DNA of 10,513 nucleotides. Origin: Myxococcales bacterium. GTDB lineage: Bacteria > Myxococcota_A > UBA9160 > SMWR01. The stretch lies in assembly GCA_022572485.1 (NCBI GenBank), contig JACZVU010000086.1:1-10513 (forward strand). Direction: 5' to 3'. The position numbers and the translations under genes are program-made. This document shows positions 1 through 7,199 of the stretch, in pieces (position 1 is the stretch's first letter; each line of letters starts with the position of its first letter). Below the pieces are notes generated by a model. It was not told the DNA's origin and did not search any database. It saw nothing but the letters and a program-made list of their open reading frames with translations.

Positions 1-758
1 CGTGGGGGCTCGACGATCTGCTGCGCATCGTGCCAGCGGTCGGCGCGAAGATCGACGTCATCATGGTCCCGAAGGTCGAAGGTCCCTGGGACATCCACTA
101 CGTCGATCAGCTGCTCGCCCAACTCGAAGCCAAGGCCGGCCTCGAACGCACAATCCTGATCCACGCGATCCTCGAAACCGCCCAGGGTGTCACCAACGTC
201 GAAGAAATCTGCATGGCGAGCCCGCGCATGCAAGGTATCAGCCTCGGCCCCGCAGACCTCGCTGCGTCGCGGCGTATGAAGACCACGCGCATCGGCGGCG
301 GGCACCCGGGCTACCTGGTTCGCAGCGACCCCGATCCGGACGACGAGAACGCGCCGCGCACGACCGCCCAGCAGGATCTCTGGCACTACACGTTGGCGCG
401 TATGGTCGACGCCTGCAGCGCGACTGGGATCTTCGCTTTCTACGGACCGTTCGGCGACATCGCTGACTCTGTGGCCTGCGAAGACCAATTTCGCAACGCG
501 TTCTTGATGGGTTGCGTGGGCGCCTGGACGCTGCATCCCAATCAGATCGAAATCGCGCGTCGTGTCTTCAGCCCGCCGCCTGAAGAAGTGAGCTGGGCAA
601 AGCGGATCATCGAAGCCATGGGTGACGGCACCGGCGCGGTCATGATTGACGGCAAGATGCAAGACGATGCGAGCGTCAAGCAGTGCAAGGTGATGCTCTC
701 CTACGCAAAGATGATCGCAGAGCGAGACCCGGAATACGCCGAGCTCTACGGCTTCTAA
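1..758 (+). CDS. mcl: L-malyl-CoA/beta-methylmalyl-CoA lyase, HpcH/HpaI-CitE family (5' end missing)
   Basis: The reading frame is open from base 3, so the gene begins before the window; 251 C-terminal residues are visible. Full family members are usually about 320-350 residues, so roughly 70-100 are missing. The enzyme reversibly splits malyl-CoA (and beta-methylmalyl-CoA) into acetyl-CoA (or propionyl-CoA) and glyoxylate, in glyoxylate/acetate assimilation routes such as the ethylmalonyl-CoA pathway or 3-hydroxypropionate cycle. Visible family signatures are VPKVEGP (residues 22-28 of the fragment), [13 protein letters not shown] with the metal-binding Glu at 58, SLGPADLA with the metal-binding Asp at 85, [31 protein letters not shown] and [13 protein letters not shown]. 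These match malyl-CoA lyases more closely than citrate lyase beta subunits. No pathway neighbours are visible. The stop codon lies inside a 71-bp tandem repeat. Confidence 0.87.
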   Translation, partial: WGLDDLLRIVPAVGAKIDVIMVPKVEGPWDIHYVDQLLAQLEAKAGLERTILIHAILETAQGVTNVEEICMASPRMQGISLGPADLAASRRMKTTRIGGGHPGYLVRSDPDPDDENAPRTTAQQDLWHYTLARMVDACSATGIFAFYGPFGDIADSVACEDQFRNAFLMGCVGAWTLHPNQIEIARRVFSPPPEEVSWAKRIIEAMGDGTGAVMIDGKMQDDASVKQCKVMLSYAKMIAERDPEYAELYGF

Positions 759-893
759 CCCGCGCAAAACCCAGTTGGTGATTCCTGGGCTCCACTAGCG
801 GGGGCCCAGCGGCTTGCCTCCACTTCTAACCCGCGCAAAGCCCAGCTGGTGATTCCTGGGCTCCACTAGCGGGGGCCCAGCGGCTTGCCTCCG
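752..893. repeat. 71-bp tandem duplication beginning in the last codon of the malyl-CoA lyase gene
   Basis: Two head-to-tail units, 752-822 and 823-893, differ at three positions, all A/G or C/T changes. The first seven bases or so of a third unit follow at 894-900. The first unit contains the final TTC and TAA stop of the lyase, so the duplication copied the gene's 3' tip with its trailer. Each unit contains a GC-rich hairpin: 785-793 with 801-809, and 856-864 with 872-880, 9 bp including one G-U pair. No T-tract follows either hairpin. Confidence 0.9.
856..880 (+). terminator. possible terminator hairpin after the lyase gene (second repeat unit)
   Basis: A 9-bp stem (856-864 with 872-880, one G-U pair) has a 7-base loop. 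The same hairpin occurs 71 bp earlier at 785-809. There is no U-tract, so a factor-independent terminator is only a guess; it might instead block 3' exonucleases. Confidence 0.35.
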
Positions 894-977
894 CTTCTAC
901 TTCGGAAATCGACCGATCGATTCGAGCCCGTTTCAGCGCGGCACGGATTCGGACCCGTCGCAGACGACTTCGTACGC

Positions 978-994
978 ACCCATTGGAAATGGGT
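978..994 (-). terminator. small perfect hairpin downstream of the SDR gene, possible terminator
   Basis: ACCCATT and AATGGGT form a 7-bp perfect stem with a 3-base loop, 22 bp past the SDR stop codon. There is no clear U-tract, so the assignment is tentative. It sits in the 258-bp convergent gap between the lyase and SDR genes. Confidence 0.3.
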
Positions 995-1016
995 TCCATC
1001 AAGCGCGATGGAGCCA

Positions 1017-1787
1017 TCAGCGCGCCGTTGCGCCGCCGTCGAGGGGCAGCGACACGCCCGTGATGAATCCCGCCGCATCCGAGGCGAAGAAGCAAGCCGC
1101 TTCGGCGACATCGATCGCTTCCGCCATCCGACCCATCGGGTTGGAGGCACCCGAAAGCTTCTTGCCCTCATCGTACGGGATTCCGCGCTGGCGATAATCC
1201 TCTTCCATCATCGGGGTATTCGTATCCGCGGGACAGATGGCGTTGATCCGAACCCCTTCTGCGGCGTGATCGAGCGCCATCGCCTTCGTGAGAAGCACGA
1301 CCGCACCCTTGCTCGCGCAGTAGGCCGCCGCCTCGCGCCCCCCGACGAGCCCCCAGTCCGATGAGATGTTGACGATGTTTCCGCTGCGCTGTTCGACCAT
1401 CACCCGCAAGGCCGCGCGGGAAACGAAGAAAAGGCCCGTGACGTTGACACCCATCGTCTCGTGCCATTGCTCGTCGGTGGTTTCCAGCGCCGTTGCAGTG
1501 TGCGAGATGCCCGCGCTGTTGATCAACACATCGAGCCCTCCGAATCGATCACAGATGGCTTGGACGACCGCTTCGCAGCAATCGACCTGGCGAACGTCGC
1601 CGGCCATGAAAGCGGCGACACCCCCGACCTGCTCGATCTCCTTTACGATCGCTGCTCCGCGCGCTGCGTCGCGCCCGGTCAGCATCACCTCCGCACCGCG
1701 CTCGGCGAACAACCTCGCGCATGCCGTACCGATCCCGGAAGTCGCACCGGTCACCAGAACTTTCTTCTCTGCAAAATCACCGTTCAT
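1017..1787 (-). CDS. SDR family NAD(P)-dependent oxidoreductase
   Basis: A 256-residue classical short-chain dehydrogenase/reductase, the usual length for the family, cytosolic with no signal peptide. The Rossmann nucleotide motif is TGATSGIG (residues 13-20). Also visible are NSAG (90-93), the structural Asn115, and the catalytic Ser143, Tyr156 and Lys160 (YxxxK). The TGR ending at Arg39 after the second strand suggests NADP(H). The usual PG after the active site is PA here (186-187). It resembles 3-oxoacyl-ACP reductase and many dehydrogenases of that fold; the substrate cannot be told from sequence. The start at 1787 is supported by AGGAGG six bases upstream. An open frame continues into the permease gene, but those upstream codons have no protein signature. 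It lies 50 bp downstream of the permease on the same strand, so the two are probably co-transcribed. Confidence 0.92.
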   Translation of the reverse strand: MNGDFAEKKVLVTGATSGIGTACARLFAERGAEVMLTGRDAARGAAIVKEIEQVGGVAAFMAGDVRQVDCCEAVVQAICDRFGGLDVLINSAGISHTATALETTDEQWHETMGVNVTGLFFVSRAALRVMVEQRSGNIVNISSDWGLVGGREAAAYCASKGAVVLLTKAMALDHAAEGVRINAICPADTNTPMMEEDYRQRGIPYDEGKKLSGASNPMGRMAEAIDVAEAACFFASDAAGFITGVSLPLDGGATAR

Positions 1788-1793
1788 GCTCGA

Positions 1794-1799
1794 CCTCCT
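1794..1799 (-). promoter_or_regulatory. ribosome binding site of the SDR gene
   Basis: AGGAGG on the minus strand, six bases before the ATG at 1787. It decides the start within a much longer open frame. Confidence 0.8.
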
Positions 1800-1837
1800 C
1801 TTCGATGGGCGCATCGGCGATCTGCGATGCCGGAACG

Positions 1838-3274
1838 TCAAGCGGGCTCGTCGGATTCGGGCCTCGCCCTGCCCCGCTCGAGCGCCTGGATCAACTCGAC
1901 CGACTCCGAGGCATCCGCATCGATGCCGTGCCGCCGATTGTAGGCGCGCGCCGCCCAGTAAATGAGCGGCGCAGCCGAAAAGAAGAAGCCTGTAGCGATC
2001 AGACTCGAGAGTTTCGCGGTGACCACGAGATAGACGACCGTCAGGCACGGCATGGCCGCGGTAAAAATGATGACCGGCCAGCCGCCCGGGATCCGGAAGG
2101 GACCCCGCAGGTTCGGGTACTTCCAACGCAAGATCAGCGGACTCACGAAAGTGAGTATGTACGCCGGCACCGAAACCAGGGCACCGAGCAGGAGCAGCTC
2201 GACGAAGTCGAACGCAAACACCAGCACGCTGAAGAGAACGGCGTGCAAGAGGAGCGCGACGTGCGGCGTCTGGTGGCGCGGGTGAAGCCGAGCCAGGAAC
2301 GGAGGCAGCATGCCATCTCGGGCCACGGCGTACACGTAGCGGCCCAGTACGAGCTGCTCGCTGTTGTAGAGGCCGATCGCAGACACCTGACCGGCGGTCG
2401 CGATCAGCGTCGCCAACAGCGTGCCGCCGAGCGCAAACGCGGCCACACTCAGGTGCGCGGGCCCCCAATTCTGCCAGTCGGGCGCTGCGGTCAAACCCGC
2501 CCAGAGCGACAGGACATAGACAGCGACCGAAATCGGGAGAAAGATCGCGAGCATCTTCGGATAGGTGCGCTCCGGCTCGACGATCTCCTCGCTCGCAGTC
2601 GCCAGACCCGAGTACCCCGAATAACTCCAGACCGCCCAGATCACCGCGTAATTGAGCGCAGTCCACGGCGTCTGATCTTCGGGCCAGAGAGGCGTGAACG
2701 CGGAGAGACTCATCTGCGGCACGCTCAGCGCGATCATTGCGACAACGGGAACCAGGATCACCGCCGTCAAGACCAACGATAGCGACCCAACTTCCTTGAC
2801 ACCGCGCACATTCAGCCACGCACAGCCCCAGATCACCGCGAGGCAGATCAGCGGGCGCAGGCCGGGGCTTGGGTCATCGAAGAATCCCTGCATCAGATAA
2901 CCCGCGACGAGAGCGGGGTAGATGGCCGCGTCGACCGCCCACGCGAGCCATTCGAGGTAGGTGAAGATGAACGACCAGAAGGGTCCGAGGCCCGCGCGAA
3001 ACCACTGATAGGTGCCCCCTTGGACGGGAAGCTCCGACACCAACTCGGCGACGATCAACGCCGAGGGGAGCGCCCAAATCACAGGCATCACGATCAGCAC
3101 CAGCGCAAAGAGGCCGGGCCCCGCGAGCGGCACGATCTCTTCCAGCCCGAAGGGTCCACCGCAAAGCAGCACGAACATCGTCGCGAAGAGCTTGAGCGGG
3201 CTGAAACCGCGACGCAGCATTCGGGCCCCGGGATGGCATTCGTCCGACTCGGCCTCGCTGCGCGGTGAGCGCAT
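1838..3274 (-). CDS. APC-superfamily permease, polyamine-uptake (PUT/LAT-like) type
   Basis: A 478-residue integral inner-membrane transporter with about 12 hydrophobic segments, fitting the amino acid-polyamine-organocation superfamily. The first membrane segment carries CGGPFGLEEIVPLAGP, the GGP[FY]G-E signature of the PUT/LAT-like branch (polyamine and amino acid importers). It is followed by WALPSALIVAELVSELPVQGGTYQWF, matching the family's ALI-AEL...P..GG block. Further on are WSYSGYSGLATASEE and PERTYPKML, typical of APC helix 6 and the following loop. The exact substrate (polyamine, amino acid or a related cation) is inferred only from the family. The start is uncertain: ATG at 3274 is used, while ATG at 3220 would give 460 residues beginning MLRRGFSP. 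Neither has a clear Shine-Dalgarno. The gene is divergent from the amidohydrolase and 50 bp upstream of the SDR gene. Confidence 0.88.
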   Translation of the reverse strand: MRSPRSEAESDECHPGARMLRRGFSPLKLFATMFVLLCGGPFGLEEIVPLAGPGLFALVLIVMPVIWALPSALIVAELVSELPVQGGTYQWFRAGLGPFWSFIFTYLEWLAWAVDAAIYPALVAGYLMQGFFDDPSPGLRPLICLAVIWGCAWLNVRGVKEVGSLSLVLTAVILVPVVAMIALSVPQMSLSAFTPLWPEDQTPWTALNYAVIWAVWSYSGYSGLATASEEIVEPERTYPKMLAIFLPISVAVYVLSLWAGLTAAPDWQNWGPAHLSVAAFALGGTLLATLIATAGQVSAIGLYNSEQLVLGRYVYAVARDGMLPPFLARLHPRHQTPHVALLLHAVLFSVLVFAFDFVELLLLGALVSVPAYILTFVSPLILRWKYPNLRGPFRIPGGWPVIIFTAAMPCLTVVYLVVTAKLSSLIATGFFFSAAPLIYWAARAYNRRHGIDADASESVELIQALERGRARPESDEPA

Positions 3275-3276
3275 GA

Positions 3277-3352
3277 CCCGATCCCGAATCGACGGGCCGA
3301 ACTTGAACCTTATCACAGGGTCGGGGTTCAAAAATCGATTTTCGGGATCGGG
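3277..3352. repeat. 12-bp inverted repeat abutting the permease start
   Basis: CCCGATCCCGAA (3277-3288) is the exact reverse complement of 3341-3352. A further 4 bp can pair (TCGA at 3289-3292 with 3335-3338) across a two-base bulge. The left arm ends two bases upstream of the permease ATG at 3274, so in the permease mRNA this structure would cover the ribosome landing site. Confidence 0.75.
3303..3331. promoter_or_regulatory. inner 7-bp dyad, operator-like
   Basis: TTGAACC (3303-3309) and GGTTCAA (3325-3331) form a perfect dyad with a 15-bp spacer. Half-site centres are 22 bp apart, about two helical turns, as expected for a dimeric repressor or activator. It is nested inside the 12-bp inverted repeat with almost the same centre. 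No regulator gene is in the window. Confidence 0.45.
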
Positions 3353-3447
3353 CCATGCGCTCACGTTCACAGGGCGGCGCGTCGGAACGTTCTGCGCTTC
3401 AATGCGCGGCAAGTGCGCCGGCCCATCGCCGAGGCCCCACCACCAAC

Positions 3448-3453
3448 GAGGAG
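3448..3453 (+). promoter_or_regulatory. ribosome binding site of the amidohydrolase gene
   Basis: GAGGAG lies nine bases before the ATG at 3463. It supports that start over the in-frame ATG at 3355, which would place 36 unrelated residues before the signal peptide. Confidence 0.75.
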
Positions 3454-3462
3454 TCCCCCTCC

Positions 3463-5466
3463 ATGGATCCGCTTCATCCGTCGATTCGACTGCTTCTCGC
3501 CGCAATCCTACTGCTGTCCCTATGCGCCTGTAGCCCCTCCGTGGAACCAGCCGACCTCGTTCTCGTGAACGGCTTCGTCTACACCGTCGACGAGGATCGA
3601 AGTGTCGCGGAGGCGGTCGCGATTCGCGAAAACAAGATCGTCTTTGTCGGAGGCGACAACGACGCAGAGGACTACGTCGGACCCGATACGAAAGTCCGCG
3701 ATCTGGCTGGCAAGATGGTGCTGCCAGGCCTTCACGACGTCCACATCCACCCGCTCTGGATCGCGAAGGGTGACATTTGCGATCTGGACAACCAGGCGCG
3801 AACCCTCGACGAGTACGTTCCATTCCTGAGCGACTGTCTGAGCCGCTATCAGATTCCCGAGGGCGAGTGGCTATGGGCCGCTCAGTGGAATTTTTCGGCC
3901 AGCAACCGACCCAGCGAGCGCTATCCGACGATGCGCGCGGCCCTCGATGCAGTTTCCACCCGGCATCCAATCATCTTGTTCGGAAACGATGGTCACCACA
4001 CGGCGGTCAACAGCACCGCACTCGCGGGCGCGCGAAACCCTGCGGGAGAAGCGGTGGGGCTTTCCGCAGAAACCCTACAGTCGACCTTCGCGTCCTACCG
4101 GAAGCTGGTCGGCGTAGACGAATCGGGAGAGCCCAACGGCTACCTGACGGAATACGCCGTCGACCTCATGGATCCTCCCACGAGACTCGAGCTGCAGGAC
4201 TACGACGCGATCATGCCCGAGGCCGCGAAGCTCCTGGCCAGATCCGGCATCACGTCGCTTCAAGATGCCGCTACCGAGCCGGAGTTTCTCCCCTTCTATC
4301 AGCGGCTCGAAGAGCGCGGCCAGATGACGTTTCGCATGCGCGCCGCACTGTTCAAGAAGTTCCCCAGATCAGAAGCCGCCCTCGAGATGCTCCCGGCAAC
4401 CGTCGAAGAGTTCAAAGCGATTCGCGAGCGTTACGAGGGCTCTCGCTTCATTCACGCCGATGGGGTCAAGATCTACGTGGACGGCGTGATCGAAGGCAAT
4501 CCGCTCGCGTCACCGCCGACGCTGCCGAACGCGGCAGTCATCAACAACTACCGGCAACCGATTTTCGAAATCGATCCGGATACCATGCAAGCCGACGTGT
4601 CGGGGTACGTCGATATCGAGAGCGACATCTGTCGCGAATACCGCTCGCACCCGCACGCCTATGCAAGTGCCGAAGCGAAGCGCCGCTTCAGGGCCGAGCA
4701 CGGCTATTTTCCGCAGCAGTGTGAGCGTAGCTTCGGCCTGCTCGAGCACAGCGAAGAATTCGTACACGCGTTTGTCCGGGAGATGGAAGCGGCGGAGTTC
4801 GCCGTGCACGCACACGCGATCGGCGACCGCGCCGTGCGCGTCGCACTCGACGCCTTCGAGGCATCGCGCGCGGCGAACGGCGACCCCCTCCACGCCCAGA
4901 GCATCGCCCACGCCCAGCTGGTCCATCCGGATGACCAGCAGCGCATCGCGGACCTCGGCGTCTACGTGGCGTTCACCTACGCGTGGATCACGCCGGAAAT
5001 CGAATACGACCTGAGCGTGATTCCGTTCATCGACGAGGTCGCAGGCGTCGACGACCTCTACAATCCCGATCACTATGCCATTCAGAACAGCTACCCCGCC
5101 GGCTCCATCCGCGAGCGAGGCGGCATCCTCGTCGCGGGCAGCGACGCACCCGTGGAGACCCGCGACCCGCGACCCTTCGTGAACATCCAGCAGGCCGTCA
5201 CGCGAGCATCCGAGGCCGGAACGTTGAATGCCGATCAGAGAATCGACATTCACGATGCAATCGCGGCCTACACGATCAACGGGGCGAAGCTCTTCGGCCA
5301 CGACGCTCGACTGGGCTCGATCGAAGTCGGCAAGAAAGCCGATCTGATCGCGATCGATCGCAACCTGATCGAACTCGCGAAGGCCGGCCGCGCCAACGAG
5401 ATCGGCAACACGCGCGTCACATTGACGATCTTCGACGGAAAAGTGATCCACGAATCCGCGCACTGA
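3463..5466 (+). CDS. amidohydrolase family 3 (YtcJ-like) lipoprotein
   Basis: A 667-residue metal-dependent hydrolase of the amidohydrolase superfamily. Residues 9-20 are a hydrophobic signal helix, followed by the lipobox LCAC with Cys23. Ser at +2 suggests the outer membrane by the E. coli rule. Composite beta-sandwich strands follow (LVLVNGFVYTVD, VAIRENKIVFVGG). Metal-site residues are H94-x-H96 in GLHDVHIHP, K336 in GVKIYVDG, H449 and H451 in AVHAHAIGDRA, H483, and D561 in AGSDAPVE. The C-terminal end carries the family's G-x-ADL (KKADLIAIDRN). Family members are typically about 520-570 residues; this one has a long extra segment, roughly residues 345-430, between the K336 region and H449. 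Family 3 substrates are diverse (N-acyl amino acids, cyclic amides, imides), so none is assigned. It is divergent from the permease and may feed it. Confidence 0.9.
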   Translation: MDPLHPSIRLLLAAILLLSLCACSPSVEPADLVLVNGFVYTVDEDRSVAEAVAIRENKIVFVGGDNDAEDYVGPDTKVRDLAGKMVLPGLHDVHIHPLWIAKGDICDLDNQARTLDEYVPFLSDCLSRYQIPEGEWLWAAQWNFSASNRPSERYPTMRAALDAVSTRHPIILFGNDGHHTAVNSTALAGARNPAGEAVGLSAETLQSTFASYRKLVGVDESGEPNGYLTEYAVDLMDPPTRLELQDYDAIMPEAAKLLARSGITSLQDAATEPEFLPFYQRLEERGQMTFRMRAALFKKFPRSEAALEMLPATVEEFKAIRERYEGSRFIHADGVKIYVDGVIEGNPLASPPTLPNAAVINNYRQPIFEIDPDTMQADVSGYVDIESDICREYRSHPHAYASAEAKRRFRAEHGYFPQQCERSFGLLEHSEEFVHAFVREMEAAEFAVHAHAIGDRAVRVALDAFEASRAANGDPLHAQSIAHAQLVHPDDQQRIADLGVYVAFTYAWITPEIEYDLSVIPFIDEVAGVDDLYNPDHYAIQNSYPAGSIRERGGILVAGSDAPVETRDPRPFVNIQQAVTRASEAGTLNADQRIDIHDAIAAYTINGAKLFGHDARLGSIEVGKKADLIAIDRNLIELAKAGRANEIGNTRVTLTIFDGKVIHESAH

Positions 5467-5523
5467 CCAACGCATCGGATCGGGGCTGGCGGGCGAATTT
5501 TGAGAACGAACACGTAGACGCTT

Positions 5524-5555
5524 GCTGCGCTCGGAGCCGGTGCTCCGAGTGCGGC
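5524..5555 (+). terminator. 14-bp hairpin after the amidohydrolase gene, likely terminator
   Basis: 5524-5537 pairs with 5542-5555 around a 4-base CGGT loop. All 14 pairs form, two of them G-U; the inner eight (CTCGGAGC/GCTCCGAG) are perfect. It starts 57 bp after the stop codon. No T-run follows. Confidence 0.5.
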
Positions 5556-5605
5556 CAGCGCCGCAGCGGCGAACCGTACCCACCCCCACACAGAGTAGAG
5601 CCTAG

Positions 5606-5643
5606 CTGTGGGTCCCACACCTAGCCGAGGGCTGGACCCACAG
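5606..5643. terminator. hairpin between convergent genes, possible bidirectional terminator
   Basis: CTGTGGGTCC (5606-5615) is the exact reverse complement of 5634-5643. An inner AGCC/GGCT stem (5623-5626 with 5630-5633) stacks directly on it, leaving a 7-base bulge on the 5' side. It lies 26 bp past the stop of the minus-strand peptidase gene and so may end that transcript; no T-tract is seen. Confidence 0.45.
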
Positions 5644-5669
5644 GAGTTGGATCCAGCGACAGCCAGACC

Positions 5670-7199
5670 TCAGCGCGTCTTCCGGCGCAAGCGCTTCGCG
5701 CGATTCGCCCACGGCGAGTGAGGGTAGGCTTCTACGACGTAGTCCAGGTGTGGCTCCGCTGCACTCAACGCGTCGGTTCGGATCATCAGTTCGGCCAGGT
5801 CGAGCCGCACCCGGGGCGACTCGGGGGCCATCTCGATGGCACGCTCGAGAGCGGAGATACCAGCGGCGGGGTCCTCGTGCTCGGAGAGAACCAGCGCCTG
5901 GCCCAGCCCGACCAGTGCCGAGAGGCGATCAGGAGCATTGACGAGAACGTGACGGTATCCAGCGATAGCGCGCGCAAGATTCTCGGCGCCGACGGTCGCG
6001 CGCTCGTCCAGACGGAGAGCGCGGGCGCGCTCCAGGGCGAGGTCGGCTTCGGCCTGCCGGGCCGCCAGGCCTTGACGTTGGTCGTCGGCGAGTCGCTCCC
6101 AGAGCGCGCCGGCGAGATCGAGCTCGCCTCGTTGGACCGCCACCCGAATGCGCCCGTAGATCGCCTCCGGATCATCCGGGTCGGCTTCGAGTAGCAGGTC
6201 AAGGAGCAGCGCCGCGCTTTCGGTGCCGGCGTCGTAGCCGAGTCCGAGCTGCGCGAGTTCGCGAGCGATCTCGAGCCGACCGAGGGGCGCGAACACCAAC
6301 GCTGGCTCGTCGAGCGCGAGCGTGACGTTCGAGAGCGTCAGCACCTGCGTGTCGACGAGCCGCTTCCGATGGCGTTCATATTCTTCAGCGATCTCCTCCG
6401 GTGTGGCAGCGAATGCGGCGAGGAACGCGGGCTCCCAAGCCTCTCCTCGACTCACGCGGGAAACGAAGCTTCCGAAAGCGTCTCGACGGTCAGGCCCGCT
6501 CATGGACGCCGAGCGCAGACCGAAATGCACAAAGGCCCAGGCATCGGCGTAGAAGAGTTCAATATCACGCTGCCCGGATGCGGGGGAGGCGAGGAGGCGC
6601 CGGAGCGGCAGAGGACGCTTGAGACGCATCTGCTGAACCGCCGTCGGGGAGAGCCCGCCAACCGTGAGCACATCGCCGCGCAGTACGCTGGTGTCGAAGA
6701 AGCCGGCCAGCCCCTCGTGGAACCAGTTGGGGAAACTCCGGTCCGGATCGTTGTGGAGGACGGTATGCACCAGCTCGTGATAGAGCGTCCGCGTTCCCTC
6801 GAAGATCTGCTCGATGCTGAGCGCGATCTGGTTCTCGCCATCGCCGCGGCGTGCGTGGCCAGCGAGCATTTCGGGCGCGAAGCGCAAGTACTCACTCCGA
6901 GCGCCGAAGACAAACACCTCGAGGCGTCGGTTGGCTTCGAAGGGGTGTCCGGAAACGAGTTGGCTCACGTAGTCGATGAAGCGACTCAGCTGCCTGAAGG
7001 CCCTGCGCGCGGTGGCGTCCGAAGCGTTGGTATAGATCGTGAGGCCGGCGTGCTCAGCCAGGCGCCAACCGTCGAGCACGATCGGATCGGGCGCATGGTC
7101 CTTCGATCGGGCCATGGCTCCGGCACAAGCCAGCGCCGCTGATAACACGAGCGGGAGCCCGAGCGCCAGGCGCCAGCCGCCCAGTCGACCCGCACGCAT
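5670..7199 (-). CDS. exported gluzincin-type peptidase (peptidase MA-like) with TPR-like C-terminus
   Basis: 509 residues. Residues 9-30 form a signal peptide (arginines, hydrophobic core, then ALACAGAMA); Cys25 makes lipidation possible, but the lipobox is imperfect. The catalytic motif is HELVH (141-145), with W159 and then HEGLAGFF, where Glu162 is the likely third zinc ligand. This HExxH...W.xEGLA arrangement is that of peptidase MA/DUF1570-like zincins. From about residue 320 the protein is helical with TPR-like spacing (for example residues 423-458 and 461-495). The role is probably cleavage or handling of an envelope protein; the target is unknown. The start at 7199 was chosen because it overlaps the upstream stop as TGATG; an ATG at 7232 would give 11 extra charged residues before the signal. 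It is co-transcribed with the upstream lipoprotein gene. Confidence 0.83.
   Translation of the reverse strand: MRAGRLGGWRLALGLPLVLSAALACAGAMARSKDHAPDPIVLDGWRLAEHAGLTIYTNASDATARRAFRQLSRFIDYVSQLVSGHPFEANRRLEVFVFGARSEYLRFAPEMLAGHARRGDGENQIALSIEQIFEGTRTLYHELVHTVLHNDPDRSFPNWFHEGLAGFFDTSVLRGDVLTVGGLSPTAVQQMRLKRPLPLRRLLASPASGQRDIELFYADAWAFVHFGLRSASMSGPDRRDAFGSFVSRVSRGEAWEPAFLAAFAATPEEIAEEYERHRKRLVDTQVLTLSNVTLALDEPALVFAPLGRLEIARELAQLGLGYDAGTESAALLLDLLLEADPDDPEAIYGRIRVAVQRGELDLAGALWERLADDQRQGLAARQAEADLALERARALRLDERATVGAENLARAIAGYRHVLVNAPDRLSALVGLGQALVLSEHEDPAAGISALERAIEMAPESPRVRLDLAELMIRTDALSAAEPHLDYVVEAYPHSPWANRAKRLRRKTR

Larger units (their letters stand above)
3275..3462. promoter_or_regulatory. 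divergent intergenic region, likely promoters and operator for permease and amidohydrolase
   Basis: This 188-bp gap separates two divergently transcribed genes, so it should hold both promoters. It contains two nearly concentric inverted repeats (listed separately). No convincing -35/-10 pair is visible on either strand; TTGAAC occurs once on each strand as part of the inner dyad, but without a good -10 at the right distance. Confidence 0.5.

Noticed and set aside
752..893. CRISPR-like or integron attC repeats at the tandem and dispersed repeats
   Set aside because: There are only two units, with no unique spacers between the tandem ones. No attC core sites or integrase or Cas genes are present.
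1721..2782. 353-residue plus-strand open frame opposite the permease
   Set aside because: The Arg/Glu/Gln-rich translation is typical of the shadow of a membrane-protein gene, whose transmembrane pattern on the other strand is clear.
1788..2819. Very long N-terminal extension of the SDR frame through the permease gene
   Set aside because: No stop codon interrupts it, but the extension is out of frame with the permease, has no motif, and the SDR has its own strong ribosome site.
3355..3462. In-frame ATG at 3355 extending the amidohydrolase by 36 residues
   Set aside because: The extension would bury the lipoprotein signal peptide behind Arg/Ser-rich sequence. GAGGAG in front of 3463 supports the later start.
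4510..5589. 359-residue minus-strand open frame opposite the amidohydrolase
   Set aside because: It is antisense to a gene with full active-site motifs, and its translation shows no domain, signal or membrane pattern.
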